Source: JABMQB01 sp963678235
GTDB taxonomy: Bacteria > Bacteroidota > Bacteroidia > Bacteroidales > Prolixibacteraceae
Direction: 5' to 3'
Assembly (NCBI GenBank): GCA_963678235.1
Contig: OY782766.1
Span: 2,418,001 to 2,482,000 of the forward strand
Length of the DNA stretch: 64,000 nt
Part shown: positions 1 to 9,236 of the stretch, piece after piece
How the letters are laid out: the number at the start of each line of letters is the position of its first letter
Position numbering within the stretch: position 1 is the stretch's first letter
Notes under the pieces: model-generated
Seen by the model: only the letters and a program-made list of their open reading frames with translations
Databases searched by the model: none
Told to the model about the DNA's origin: nothing
Program-made: the position numbers and the translations under genes

Positions 1-31
1 TTTAAAGTCCTAACAAAATAACTCAAGAATA

Positions 32-421
32 ATGTCAAACACACTTACATATAAAATACACGTCCGACTGGTTGACCTTGACATTAATAAACATGTAAAC
101 AATTCAGTGTATTTTACTTACATGGAAGAGGCACGAACGCAGTTGCTATACGAGCAATACCATTACTGCGAATCAAAAGGGATTGCATTTGTGGTTGCTG
201 AAACATCGTGTAAATACAAGCGGTCGATAACCTATGGAGATACGGTTTTGGTTGAAATGGTAATCACCGATATTAAAAGTGTTTCGTTTAACGTATTTTA
301 CACCTTGAAAAACGAACAAGGGAAAATTTATGCGGAAGGCACAACACGTATAGCTTGTTTGGACGAAAAAAATTTACGCCCGGTCAGGATTCCTCAAGAA
401 ATAATCGATAGCATAAAATAA
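32..421 (+). CDS. Acyl-CoA thioesterase, 4HBT/YbgC-like hotdog fold
   Basis: This 129-residue protein has the size of a single-hotdog thioesterase. The family hydrolyses acyl-CoA or acyl-ACP thioesters in the cytoplasm. The N-terminal motif VDLDINKHVNNSVYFTYMEE (residues 14-33) is the 4HBT signature, with candidate catalytic Asp15/Asp17 followed by the HVNN helix start. The ATG at 32 is the first in frame and the motif sits at the usual distance from it. The next gene begins one base after the stop, so the two are probably co-transcribed. The exact acyl substrate cannot be read from the sequence. Confidence 0.85.
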   Translation: MSNTLTYKIHVRLVDLDINKHVNNSVYFTYMEEARTQLLYEQYHYCESKGIAFVVAETSCKYKRSITYGDTVLVEMVITDIKSVSFNVFYTLKNEQGKIYAEGTTRIACLDEKNLRPVRIPQEIIDSIK

Positions 422-422
422 A

Positions 423-884
423 ATGATCCATTTGGTTTATTGCGATGATAAAGAAAAAGTGCTTGAAAAAATACTTGATGGCACAAAAACAATGGTTGTG
501 AGAGGTGCTGCCGGAAGAAAAATACCACACAGCAGGGTGTTTGAAGGTGAAAAACTCTACTTTATGAAAAAAGGGAGCAAGAAAATTACAGCTTCTGCCA
601 TAGTAAAATGCGTTCAGAATTATACAAAGCTTAATGACGAGGAAATTAATACAGCGTTTTCTGAAAATAAAGATAAACTCAACTTAAGCCCTCAGCAGCG
701 AAAACGCTGGCACAAAAAATGCCTCTGTTTCGTGGAGTTCGAACATCTGGAAACCTTTTCGCCTTTAGACTTTGAACCACAAAATAATATGGACGATTGG
801 CTTATCTTTCAAAAAATAGAAGATGTTTTAATTGGTTCAAGTATTCCGTACGATTATAAAAATTCGAGGTTTAAACAAGCATAG
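423..884 (+). CDS. ASCH/PUA-like domain protein, probable
   Basis: This 153-residue cytoplasmic protein has no signal peptide or membrane segment. The stretch KILDGTKTMVVRG, then RVFEGEKLYFMKKGSKKITA (about residues 17-58), resembles the ASCH/PUA-like fold: an Ile-x-x-Gly-x-Lys-Thr loop, an Arg, then a Gly-[DE]-x-[LI]-x-F strand. ASCH domains are thought to bind RNA or modified bases, but no specific function can be assigned. It starts one base after the thioesterase stop and ends at a strong terminator, so it is the last gene of its unit. The domain call is by eye and moderate. Confidence 0.6.
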   Translation: MIHLVYCDDKEKVLEKILDGTKTMVVRGAAGRKIPHSRVFEGEKLYFMKKGSKKITASAIVKCVQNYTKLNDEEINTAFSENKDKLNLSPQQRKRWHKKCLCFVEFEHLETFSPLDFEPQNNMDDWLIFQKIEDVLIGSSIPYDYKNSRFKQA

Positions 885-888
885 AGAA

Positions 889-933
889 AGAACGGTTCCT
901 AACCTTTAATTGTCAGGAACCATTCTTTTTTTT
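889..933. terminator. Rho-independent terminator, probably bidirectional
   Basis: A 12-bp stem (889-900 with 915-926, one G-T pair) is followed by a run of nine T on the plus strand. It lies between the converging ASCH-like gene and uxaA, which ends at 937. The A-rich left flank could also serve the minus strand. Confidence 0.85.
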
Positions 934-936
934 GCT

Positions 937-2424
937 TTATAGGGTAACCCCTGTTTTAAATATCGCGATTTCTTTAAACCCGGTTTTTTCGTGGTTTAAT
1001 TGTTTTCCACTGGCAACTTCAATAATATATTGAACAAACTCTTCCAGCAGGTCTTCCATGCTTTTTCCTTCGAGCAGGCTACCTGTGTTAAAATCAATCC
1101 AATTTTTCTTTTTTTGATATAAATCCGAATTGGTAGATATTTTCATGGTCGGCACAAAACTGCCGAATGGTGTACCACGCCCGGTAGTAAACAGCACCAT
1201 CTGGCATCCACTAAAACCTAAAGCCGATGCGGCAACCAAATCGTTCCCCGGCGACGAAAGAAGGTTCAATCCTCTTTTCTTAATGGGTTCAGCGTATTTT
1301 AATACATCGACCACCGTTGCAACTCCCCCTTTTTGAGTACAGCCCAAGGACTTATCTTCAAGGGTTGATATTCCACCCTTTTTATTTCCCGGCGACGGAT
1401 TTTCATAAACAGGCAAGTTGTGCTGCAAATAATAATCTTTAAAGTCGTTGATCAGGCTAACGGTTTTATCAAATACTTCCTTGTTTATTGCACGCTCCAT
1501 CAATAGTGTTTCGGCACCAAACATTTCGGGTACTTCGGTGAGGATAGTTGTTCCGCCCTGGGCAACCAAAAAATCGGAAAACACGCCTACTAAAGGATTT
1601 GCCGTAATGCCCGAGAAACCATCGGAACCACCACATTTTAAACCGATATTCAGTTCCGAAATCGGAAGCGTTTCGCGCTCATCGTTTTGCATTGCACCAT
1701 AAATCTGCTTCATGATTTCCACTCCCGCTTCAATTTCATCTTCCACATCCTGAGCAACCAAAAACTTCACACGGTTTTCATCGTATTCACCAATAAATTT
1801 TTTCAATTGGTCAATCTGATTGTTTTCGCATCCCAATCCCAATACAAATACGCCACCAGCATTTGGATGATTAATTACATCCGCCAAAGCTTTTTGTGTA
1901 TTTTCATGATCGCCACCCAGTTGCGAACAACCATAACTATGCTTGAAAACCTCTACCCCATCAATGTCGGTTGGTTCAACTTCAGCTTTAAACAGATCAG
2001 CAATTTGCTGCGCCTGTCCATTTACACAACCAACCGTAGGCACAATCCAAAGCTCATTTCTGATTCCGACCTTCCCTTTTCCCCGCTTAAACCCTTGAAA
2101 AGATAAGTCACGTTTTTGATGGTTCAACTCATTTAACTTTTGATTAAATGAATAGTTTATCGTACCCGATAGATTGGTTTTTATATTCTGAACATGGATA
2201 TGTTCACCAGCCTCAATTGCCTTAGTTGCATGCCCAATTGGGGCACCATATTTTATGATATCCTCGTTCTCTGAAATCGGAACCAAAGCAATTTTATGCC
2301 CTTTTGGAACATCACCAATAATTTTCAATTCCTTCTGTTCAACGGAAATAACTTCCCCATACGAAAAATCCCTCAAAGCAATAATTACATTATCTGCTGG
2401 GTTTATCTGGATAAAATCTGCCAT
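937..2424 (-). CDS. uxaA: Altronate dehydratase
   Basis: UxaA removes water from D-altronate to give 2-keto-3-deoxygluconate in galacturonate catabolism, using an iron- or manganese-dependent active site. The protein has an N-terminal SAF domain (about residues 1-70) and a catalytic region. Visible landmarks are SYGCSQLGGDHENT, GLGCENN, LKCGGSDGFSGITANPLVG and the C-terminal IFKTGVTL, all very close to the E. coli enzyme. The ATG at 2424 gives 495 residues, the same length as E. coli UxaA. The frame is open further upstream only to a TTG at 2457, which I reject. It lies 40 bases downstream of uxaB on the same strand, so the two form an operon. Confidence 0.95.
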   Translation of the reverse strand: MADFIQINPADNVIIALRDFSYGEVISVEQKELKIIGDVPKGHKIALVPISENEDIIKYGAPIGHATKAIEAGEHIHVQNIKTNLSGTINYSFNQKLNELNHQKRDLSFQGFKRGKGKVGIRNELWIVPTVGCVNGQAQQIADLFKAEVEPTDIDGVEVFKHSYGCSQLGGDHENTQKALADVINHPNAGGVFVLGLGCENNQIDQLKKFIGEYDENRVKFLVAQDVEDEIEAGVEIMKQIYGAMQNDERETLPISELNIGLKCGGSDGFSGITANPLVGVFSDFLVAQGGTTILTEVPEMFGAETLLMERAINKEVFDKTVSLINDFKDYYLQHNLPVYENPSPGNKKGGISTLEDKSLGCTQKGGVATVVDVLKYAEPIKKRGLNLLSSPGNDLVAASALGFSGCQMVLFTTGRGTPFGSFVPTMKISTNSDLYQKKKNWIDFNTGSLLEGKSMEDLLEEFVQYIIEVASGKQLNHEKTGFKEIAIFKTGVTL

Positions 2425-2464
2425 CTGTTTTGCCGAATTAATAAAACCTATACACAAAAATAGA

Positions 2465-3963
2465 CTAGTTGTTCATTTTATCAATGGTAATCTGCATCAA
2501 TGGGTTATCTTCATGAAGAACAGATTTTACAGCTCTTTTCATTCCAACCTGAGTGATTAAGAACAAGTAGTGGCTTACCGTGATAGTAAGGTTTGGAATA
2601 TCGTTGAGGTTTTGCTTCCATACTTTATCCAATGCCAATACTTTCTCACACAAACTATAAATTGAAATTGGACGCCCATCACATTCAGCCCAGGCTTTTT
2701 TATAAAAATCTTTGATCCATTCGTCATCCTGAACAGGATATTGTTCGCCGTTAGCTTCGCCTTTAAAATAGGCGATCATAGCTGCCAGTGAAAATACCAG
2801 CTTTTGTGGCAACATATTGTGTTTTTCAATAAAAGTCAATAAGGATGGAAGATCACGTGTTTCCCATTTCGACATGGCATTAAGGGCAATACTCTGCCAC
2901 AAGTGACGAATATATGATTTGAAAATCGCTCCAGGATTTTACTAGCAAACGATTTCAACTCTTTTTCGCTTCCTTCAAGGGTAGGAAGAACTTCTTCGTA
3001 AACCATTCCTTTCATGAAACTACCCACTTCGATGCTTTCGTAGGCTTCGCGAACATTGTCGATACCATATAAAAACGATACGGCATAACTTCCTGTATGG
3101 GTGCCATTTAATACCGCAACTTTTTGCTCACGAAAGCGTTTCATGTCTTTTACAAACTTCACTTCCAATCCGGCTTTTTCGGCAGGGAACTCCTCTTTCA
3201 CCCATTTAGGTGCTTCAATAACCCAAAGGTGGAAGTACTCTCCTACCACAACAAGGTTATCTTCATAACCAAGCTCTTGTTGAATTTCTTTTATTTCATC
3301 TTTTGGGAATCCGGGAACAATGCGGTCAACCAGGGTACTACAGAAACAACATGCTTCGTTCACCCAATTAATAAAACCATCTTCAAGTTTCCAGTTCTCC
3401 GCGTGTTGAAGAACGTATTTTTTTAAGATATCCCCATTTCTGTCGATCAACTCACAGGCAAAAAATATCAATCCTTTTGACATATCACCGTCAAAAGCTT
3501 TATATCGTTTATACAGCAATGCGGCAACCTTACCGGGAAATGAATTTTGAGGTTGCATATCCAACGTATCGTTTTCATCCCAACTAATTCCTGCTTCAGT
3601 TGTATTTGAAAACACGAAACGCAAATCAGGATTTAGGATTGATTGGGTGTATGATTCATATTCGGTGTAAGGATTAATTCCTTTATTGATACAATCCACC
3701 ATCGAAAATTCGGTGATTGGTTTGCCGTCTTTAATCCCTTTTAAATATACATGGAACAGTCCGTCCTGATCGTTCAACATATCAACCATTCCGTTTGGAA
3801 GTGGTTGCACCACATCAATTCCGGCATTGAAACCAATTTCTTTATTCATTTGATTTACAATCCAGTCGGTAAAAGCACGTAAAAAATTCCCTTCCCCAAA
3901 CTGAAGTATCCTGGTAGGATAACCTACTGCTTCCGTTGCATTTGCGCGATTTAACTTCTTCAT
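2465..3963 (-). pseudogene. uxaB: Tagaturonate reductase, broken by a one-base frameshift
   Basis: UxaB reduces D-tagaturonate to D-altronate with NADH and belongs to the mannitol dehydrogenase superfamily. The first 349 codons run from the ATG at 3963 with the nucleotide-binding start RILQFGEGNFLRAF and an intact central region (KVAVLNGTHTGSYA). The frame breaks at 2915-2916, where a codon after Ser-Asn has only two bases (CA). In the next frame YIRHLWQSIALNAMSKW follows directly and continues to the stop at 2465. One inserted base restores about 499 residues, near the family length. The reading frames on both sides are otherwise clean, so this is either a recent mutation or a sequencing or assembly error. 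Confidence 0.85.
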
Positions 3964-4040
3964 AATAATCTGAACTTTATTTTATTTCATCCCCGCAGGT
4001 AGAAATAATCCGTTTGTTTTACTTTAAATTTTTGAGTCGG

Positions 4041-4048
4041 CAAATATA
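4041..4048 (-). promoter_or_regulatory. Bacteroidota -7 box for uxaB
   Basis: On the minus strand the octamer TATATTTG matches the Bacteroidota -7 consensus TAnnTTTG, 78 bases upstream of the uxaB ATG. No clear TTTG -33 box is present; that position is occupied by the palindrome at 4062-4077. Confidence 0.6.
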
Positions 4049-4061
4049 TATTTTAAACTCA

Positions 4062-4077
4062 CCGTTAACGTTAACGG
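4062..4077. promoter_or_regulatory. LacI-family-type operator at the uxaBA promoter
   Basis: CCGTTAACGTTAACGG is a perfect 16-bp palindrome with a central CG, the size and symmetry of LacI/PurR-family operators. It lies 13 bp upstream of the TATATTTG box and so covers the -33 region, as expected for repression of uxaBA by a uronate-responsive LacI-type regulator. The regulator gene is not in the window. Confidence 0.7.
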
Positions 4078-4599
4078 ATGTTTAATTATCCACAAAATAT
4101 TTTTCGAGGGAATTCAAAATTCTTCATTAAACGTTCATTATCAATGGAATACAATTCTTATTTTGAATGAATACAAATGATTTTAAAAAATTGGTGGGTT
4201 AACACAACGTTAAATGAGTTAGAATGAATTATAAGAACTATTGTGAGTGACGGATATTGGACATCAATTTGTTAAAATGATAAATTCATATTTGCCGGAT
4301 TTATATTCCTTTTTTCGAACATTCGTAAAATAAACAAAATAACAAAGCCTTATTAGACAAACTACAATATCCTCAAATGCCTATGACAAATAATTACTTC
4401 ATTTTATTCTTAACACTTATTAATATTAAAACCAAAAAAATGAAAAAATTATTTCTACAGATTCCATATAGGTTTTAAGAATTTGACGAAATTCGATAAT
4501 TAAAATGATAATTGGCGGGAAGGCAGAAGGCAGAAGACGGAAAAAAAACATAGCCAACTCAGGAATTAACTTCGGGCTTCAGACTTCCGTCATAAAAAT

Positions 4600-4682
4600 G
4601 AAATTTATAGATACGAAAGTAGCTGCAATGATCCCGATTGAATAGGGAGCAGGGTTTTTGCCTTTAACTGAAAATAAATATC
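4600..4682. repeat. Dispersed intergenic repeat, copy 1
   Basis: About 80 bases align with a second copy at about 23970-24075. The core AAGTAGCTGCAATGATCCCG and its continuation GATTGAAT at 4617-4644 are identical in both. The flanking GAAATTTATAG and the trailing GGTTTT...TTAACT...GAAAATAAA are also shared. This copy lacks the hairpin insert seen in copy 2. Confidence 0.65.
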
Positions 4683-4721
4683 CAATCCCGTTTCAAAATA
4701 CAGGTAAACGAGAAAATACCG

Positions 4722-4747
4722 AGGGCCCAGTTTTACAACTGAGCCCT
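4722..4747 (-). terminator. Hairpin downstream of the 4791-6881 gene
   Basis: An 11-bp stem (4722-4732 with 4737-4747, one mismatch) around a TTAC loop lies 44 bases past the stop on the minus strand. The following U-tract is weak, so the terminator call is moderate. Confidence 0.5.
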
Positions 4748-4790
4748 TCTAATTGACTGGCTATTATTTATTATTTTGATATCAAGTTCC

Positions 4791-6881
4791 TTACAAGCCT
4801 ATTTTTAATAATTTCTCCTTCTTAAAAGGAATACCTTTTTGCGATAACACCACAACATAGGCTCCCGGCAATAAAACATCTGTATTTATTGTGGTTTTCA
4901 TATTGTTTATATCCACCTGTTTTAATAGCTGCCCTTGCATAGAATAGATTTCCAAAGAAATATCACTATCCAAAGTTTTTTGTTGAATATGAAGCTGGTT
5001 ATTTACCGGATTTGGGAAGATTTCAATTTCTAAGAGATGCTTATTTTCTATTCCTGAACCTATGTCGGAGTAATAAAAATAACTTTTATAAACTGGGCTC
5101 CACGGATCATTTTCCATTGGTCTATATGAATCTACGGAAAGAATTATATTTAATTTATCATTTCGGAAATATTCTGTTTGATAATAACCTGCTTTGGTGG
5201 TGAAAATATCTTCATGCCAATAATTCAGAGTAAAGAGAAGTAGTCCATTGTTATCATATAAATCTTCATTTATACTTTTACAGATCCAATCTGATATAGA
5301 TTCATCCCATTTATAAGAGGCAGTGTACGTTTTTTGTGAATTATTTAATTCGTATTTATATACAATTTTCGTGGTATTGTTCCACTCACGGATATTTGAA
5401 TTCCATCGATAACTTACTTTAAGGGTCTTATTGCCGTTTTCATTGTAATCATAGTCATATTTTTTAAGGCCTCTCCAATCATTCGTATTATCATCCCAAT
5501 TATACCCCTCCTCTGCTAATAGTTGTTTATTCTGATCATACTTATATATATCTTTTTCAACCCCAGTCCAATTGCTGACCCATGATGTACTAGTGTGTTT
5601 TACAATGAGTGTTTTATTTCCAAAGGTATCATACTCATAGACAAACCTTGACACCCCAAATTTGGTACCCGTATCATCATAATACCTGTAATTATACTCC
5701 GCCACCAAACTATCCTTATCATCGTATTTATATTCATCTTTAAATTTGACGATCCAACCTGAATTGTTACTATACATTTTCTCAAATTGAGTAGAGGAAA
5801 CTAAAATATTATTTTCATACTTCTTTTCTGTTTTCCGTTTTTCTCTCCAGATATTAGAATCTTCGTCCCACTCGTAATTCAGGGTAAGAATTAGATGCTG
5901 GTCTTGGTCAAAACTATTTTGAAGCATTTCATTTTCCAACCAGGTTTCATTTGAATTGCTCCAGCTATAAGTAGTCCAAGAGAGTAAAAGATTGGTATCA
6001 GAATACTGGTAGTCTTTTTTTGAACTTCCATACCACAAGTTACCCACAGGGTTCCAGTTATATTCTTCGAGCATTGTTTGGCTTCCATACTCATTATATG
6101 TAGCTACTTTCTTATAATTAAAACTCCACTTCTCAAGGTTAGCATCCCAACTATAAATTATCTTCAAGGTTTCATAACCACTCTCATCATATGTTACTTC
6201 GGTTTTGCTGCCTATTGAGAGCTCGTTTGTAGTATAATCTATACTAAAATATACCTCTAATGTCTTTTCCCCCAGTGCATTATACTCAAACTCTTCTTTT
6301 CTAACCGTTTGCCAATTATTTATTTCCTTGTTCCAGGACGAAACTGTATTTGACACTTCTAGGTTTTCCGAATTAAATGCAAATTCATATTTTACTGTTC
6401 CTATCCAGTCATTTAACTCATCATCCCAATCATAAGAAACATCGAGAGTCTTATTACCATTAGCATCATAACTATACTCCTTTTGGGAATCTCCACTAAG
6501 TATATTGTTATCGTAGTCCCATTTAAATTTAACAGCGTGCGTCACGTTATTTAGTTGATTATATTCCCATTCAGAATGAGAGGTTACTCTCCATTCATTC
6601 ATTGTGTCAAGCCACATAAACAAATCTTCCTGAATCTTTCTTCCCTGATTATCAAAAATGAAAATTTGTTTTCTATCATTTATTGAATCTCCGGCAGCAT
6701 CAAACAAGTAACTTATTATTGAATCGGGTTTTTCCTCCTGAGAATAAATCACATAAGGTATTTCGCCAAAGGAATGAACGACTCCGAAGGCTCTCGTTAC
6801 TAATAACGAATCCTTTTCATTTTTTGAAAAAGCAAAATTTACAATCAGGAATAATAAAATTATAAAGAGTAATTGTTTCAT
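4791..6881 (-). CDS. Secreted WD/YD-like repeat protein with T9SS type A sorting domain
   Basis: This 696-residue protein starts with a signal peptide (MKQLLFIILLFLIVNFAFS). Its body is a chain of roughly 40-residue repeats of the pattern Tyr-x-Tyr-Asp-x-x-Gly-Asn-Lys-Thr-Leu, then Tyr-x-Trp-Asp and a distal Trp. They recall YD repeats but lack an Rhs core. The last ~85 residues (from EIEIFPNPVNNQLHIQQ to KKEKLLKIGL) are a T9SS type A sorting domain, so it should be exported and anchored or released at the cell surface. Ligand and role are unknown. Its nearest relative is the next gene, and the two have nearly identical tails. Confidence 0.8.
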   Translation of the reverse strand: MKQLLFIILLFLIVNFAFSKNEKDSLLVTRAFGVVHSFGEIPYVIYSQEEKPDSIISYLFDAAGDSINDRKQIFIFDNQGRKIQEDLFMWLDTMNEWRVTSHSEWEYNQLNNVTHAVKFKWDYDNNILSGDSQKEYSYDANGNKTLDVSYDWDDELNDWIGTVKYEFAFNSENLEVSNTVSSWNKEINNWQTVRKEEFEYNALGEKTLEVYFSIDYTTNELSIGSKTEVTYDESGYETLKIIYSWDANLEKWSFNYKKVATYNEYGSQTMLEEYNWNPVGNLWYGSSKKDYQYSDTNLLLSWTTYSWSNSNETWLENEMLQNSFDQDQHLILTLNYEWDEDSNIWREKRKTEKKYENNILVSSTQFEKMYSNNSGWIVKFKDEYKYDDKDSLVAEYNYRYYDDTGTKFGVSRFVYEYDTFGNKTLIVKHTSTSWVSNWTGVEKDIYKYDQNKQLLAEEGYNWDDNTNDWRGLKKYDYDYNENGNKTLKVSYRWNSNIREWNNTTKIVYKYELNNSQKTYTASYKWDESISDWICKSINEDLYDNNGLLLFTLNYWHEDIFTTKAGYYQTEYFRNDKLNIILSVDSYRPMENDPWSPVYKSYFYYSDIGSGIENKHLLEIEIFPNPVNNQLHIQQKTLDSDISLEIYSMQGQLLKQVDINNMKTTINTDVLLPGAYVVVLSQKGIPFKKEKLLKIGL

Positions 6882-7118
6882 AGGATTTATGTTTTAGGGT
6901 TAAATTAATTTTGTTTTATATTCACAATAATATGGTAAAATATAATCATTTCAATTAGTATTTGGTATCTGAATTTAAAATTGCTGAATTATTTTTCGCG
7001 AAAATATAGGATAAGGTTAATAATGCAATGTATTTCTAGACAGAAAAAGTCATGTGATCAAAACTGAATTTTGATTAATCGCCTGACGATACATCTATCA
7101 TTTTAACTTTAAACTATT

Positions 7119-9065
7119 TTACAGGTGTACTTTTAATAATTTCTCCTTCTTAAAAGGAATACCTTTTTGCGATAACACCACAACATAGGCTCCCGGCAAT
7201 AAAACATCTGTATTTATTGTGGTTTTCATATTGTTTATATCCACCTGTTTTAATAGTTGCCCTTGCAAAGAATAGATTTCCAAAGAAATATCACTATCCA
7301 ATGCTTTTTGTTGAATATTAAGCTGGTTATTTACCAGATTTGGGAAGATTTCAATTTCTGAGAGAAACTTATTTTCTATACCTGAACCTATGTCGGAGTA
7401 ATAGTAGTAACGCTTTCTTTGTACCTTCCAATCTTCATCTTCTGTAGCCTTATGCGAATCAATGGAAAGGACAATATTTAACTTATCATTCCTATAGTAA
7501 TCTGTTTTATAGTATCCTGTTTCCAAATAATAACTAAAATTCGAGTAAAGCACGTTATTTTCATCGTAATCTTTAGCGGAGATACTTTGACATATCCATT
7601 CAGAAATTGTTTTGTCCCATTTATAAACAGCCGAATAAGTAATTATATAGTCAAACGAAGCGTATTCTTTCACTTGCTTCTGAGAATAAATCCAATCCCA
7701 GGTATTAGTATCCCATCGATAGTCAATTTGTAAAGTCTTATAATTATTTTCATTGTACTCGTTCTCGTATTTCGAGCGCCCTTTCCAATCGTTTACAATA
7801 GCATCCCATTCATATTTCTCACTCAAAGCAAGCATGTTATTCTCATTAATTTGCCTGACTGTTTTGCTTGATTCAACCCAGTTGTTTGACCTCCAACTAT
7901 ATCCAATAATAAGGTTTCTATACCCATTTGAATCGTAAGTATAAACTGTTTTGTTGTTTCCTCTCCAATTTTGTTCAGAACTGTTATAATAATAATCGGA
8001 AGTTGCTAAAACGCTATCGTTTTCATAGTATTCAATTAATTCTTTATAGAAAAACTCCCAAACAGTATCCACCTGATTATAATTTTCCGATACTATTTTT
8101 GTGGTCAATTTTTGGTTATCATATTGCCTCACTTCTTTTGATTTCCCTAACCATGACGCAGAATCAGGAATCCAATCGTAATTCATTGTTAATACAAGGT
8201 TTTGGTTTTGATCAAAACTATTCTCAAGTTTTTTACTATCGGTCCAAGTTCGGATTGTATTTTCCCAAGCATAAGTATGCGAGGATATTAGTACATTATC
8301 AGCCGAATATTCGTGTTCTTCTTTAGTGCTACCATTCCACCGCGAATTAACCGGATCCCAATAATAATCTTCCATTAAAACCTCTGCGCCAAAATCATTG
8401 AACTCGGATGAACTCTTATAGGCATTCACCCAGTCTGCAAGGTTTGTGTCCCAGGAATAAGTTTCAACCAAGATTTGATTACCATCTGCATCAAAATTAG
8501 TTTCGCTTTTATTGCCACTTAATAATTGAACATCATAATATTGTAATTGAGTATAAACAATTCGCGTTAGGTTTCCTTGCCCATCAAATTCATATTCGTA
8601 TTTTTTATCCAAGGTCCAATCTTCCAGGGTTGAATTCCATAAATACGTTGCGTCTAATTCCTTATTACCGTTCGAATCAAACCTTTTTTCTGCTTTGGAC
8701 AATCTCTCAAACGAATTTAAATAATAAGCCCAACGTATATCACTGATAACATTTCCATATTGATCGTATTCCATCTCGCTTCGATATGAAATCTTCCATT
8801 CATTAAGCGAACTTTCCCACGAAAAATGCTCTTCTAAAACTGCCTGTCCCTCATTATTTAAAGTATTGGTTATTTTCGATAAATAGGTTGAATCACCAAC
8901 AGCATCAAACGAATAAGTTACGATAGAGTCCGGCATCTGCTCTTGAACCTCGATTAGTGAAGCCTCAGCAACCGGAAGAGAATTAAAAATAGAATCTTTT
9001 TCTTCGTTCGAAAAAATTGGGTTCACAACAAATACAAGGGTGATGATTAGGAGGATAGTTTTCAT
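7119..9065 (-). CDS. Secreted WD/YD-like repeat protein with T9SS type A sorting domain, paralog
   Basis: This 648-residue paralog of the 4791-6881 gene has a signal peptide (MKTILLIITLVFVVNPIFS). It carries the same ~40-residue repeats (Tyr-x-x-Asn-x-x-x-Lys-Thr-Leu, then Trp-Asp, then Trp) and a T9SS type A tail. The repeat bodies have diverged clearly between the two, yet the last ~265 bases (7132-7399 against 4803-5070) differ at only a handful of positions. In this copy the usual FPNP of the sorting domain reads FPNL; whether that affects sorting is unknown. The gap to the neighbour is 237 bases, so each gene may have its own promoter. Confidence 0.8.
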   Translation of the reverse strand: MKTILLIITLVFVVNPIFSNEEKDSIFNSLPVAEASLIEVQEQMPDSIVTYSFDAVGDSTYLSKITNTLNNEGQAVLEEHFSWESSLNEWKISYRSEMEYDQYGNVISDIRWAYYLNSFERLSKAEKRFDSNGNKELDATYLWNSTLEDWTLDKKYEYEFDGQGNLTRIVYTQLQYYDVQLLSGNKSETNFDADGNQILVETYSWDTNLADWVNAYKSSSEFNDFGAEVLMEDYYWDPVNSRWNGSTKEEHEYSADNVLISSHTYAWENTIRTWTDSKKLENSFDQNQNLVLTMNYDWIPDSASWLGKSKEVRQYDNQKLTTKIVSENYNQVDTVWEFFYKELIEYYENDSVLATSDYYYNSSEQNWRGNNKTVYTYDSNGYRNLIIGYSWRSNNWVESSKTVRQINENNMLALSEKYEWDAIVNDWKGRSKYENEYNENNYKTLQIDYRWDTNTWDWIYSQKQVKEYASFDYIITYSAVYKWDKTISEWICQSISAKDYDENNVLYSNFSYYLETGYYKTDYYRNDKLNIVLSIDSHKATEDEDWKVQRKRYYYYSDIGSGIENKFLSEIEIFPNLVNNQLNIQQKALDSDISLEIYSLQGQLLKQVDINNMKTTINTDVLLPGAYVVVLSQKGIPFKKEKLLKVHL

Positions 9066-9236
9066 TTGGATGTTGTTTAAGGGTCAAATTAATGTAAGTT
9101 GACTTTGTTAAATTTTATTTATGCGAATATAATCATTCAAGCGAATAAAATATCCAACAATTAAAGAATTAACAACATGATTTTATGCGATTTCAAGGTG
9201 ACAATAAAATTCCGTTCTAAACCAAGAAAAACATCC

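Larger units (their letters stand above)
3964..4790. other. 827-base intergenic region
   Basis: This AT-rich spacer holds no credible gene. From left to right it has the uxaB leader and promoter (about 3964-4080), a featureless stretch, short near-tandem GAAGGCA units near 4517-4537, one copy of a dispersed repeat (about 4600-4682), and a hairpin at 4722-4747 that ends the downstream minus-strand gene. The two flanking minus-strand units are therefore separate. Confidence 0.6.

Noticed and set aside
1687..2106. Open frames of 60-140 codons antisense to uxaA, uxaB, the adhesin, rng and other genes
   Set aside because: They lie entirely within strongly supported genes on the other strand or frame and have no recognisable features; two in the adhesin are simply copied by the internal duplication.
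2425..2457. Longer uxaA starting at 2457
   Set aside because: It needs a TTG start; the ATG at 2424 gives exactly the E. coli length and N-terminus.
4791..9065. Rhs/YD-type polymorphic toxins
   Set aside because: The repeats resemble YD motifs but there is no Rhs core, no PAAR or VgrG, no variable toxin tip and no immunity gene; the C-termini are T9SS sorting domains.
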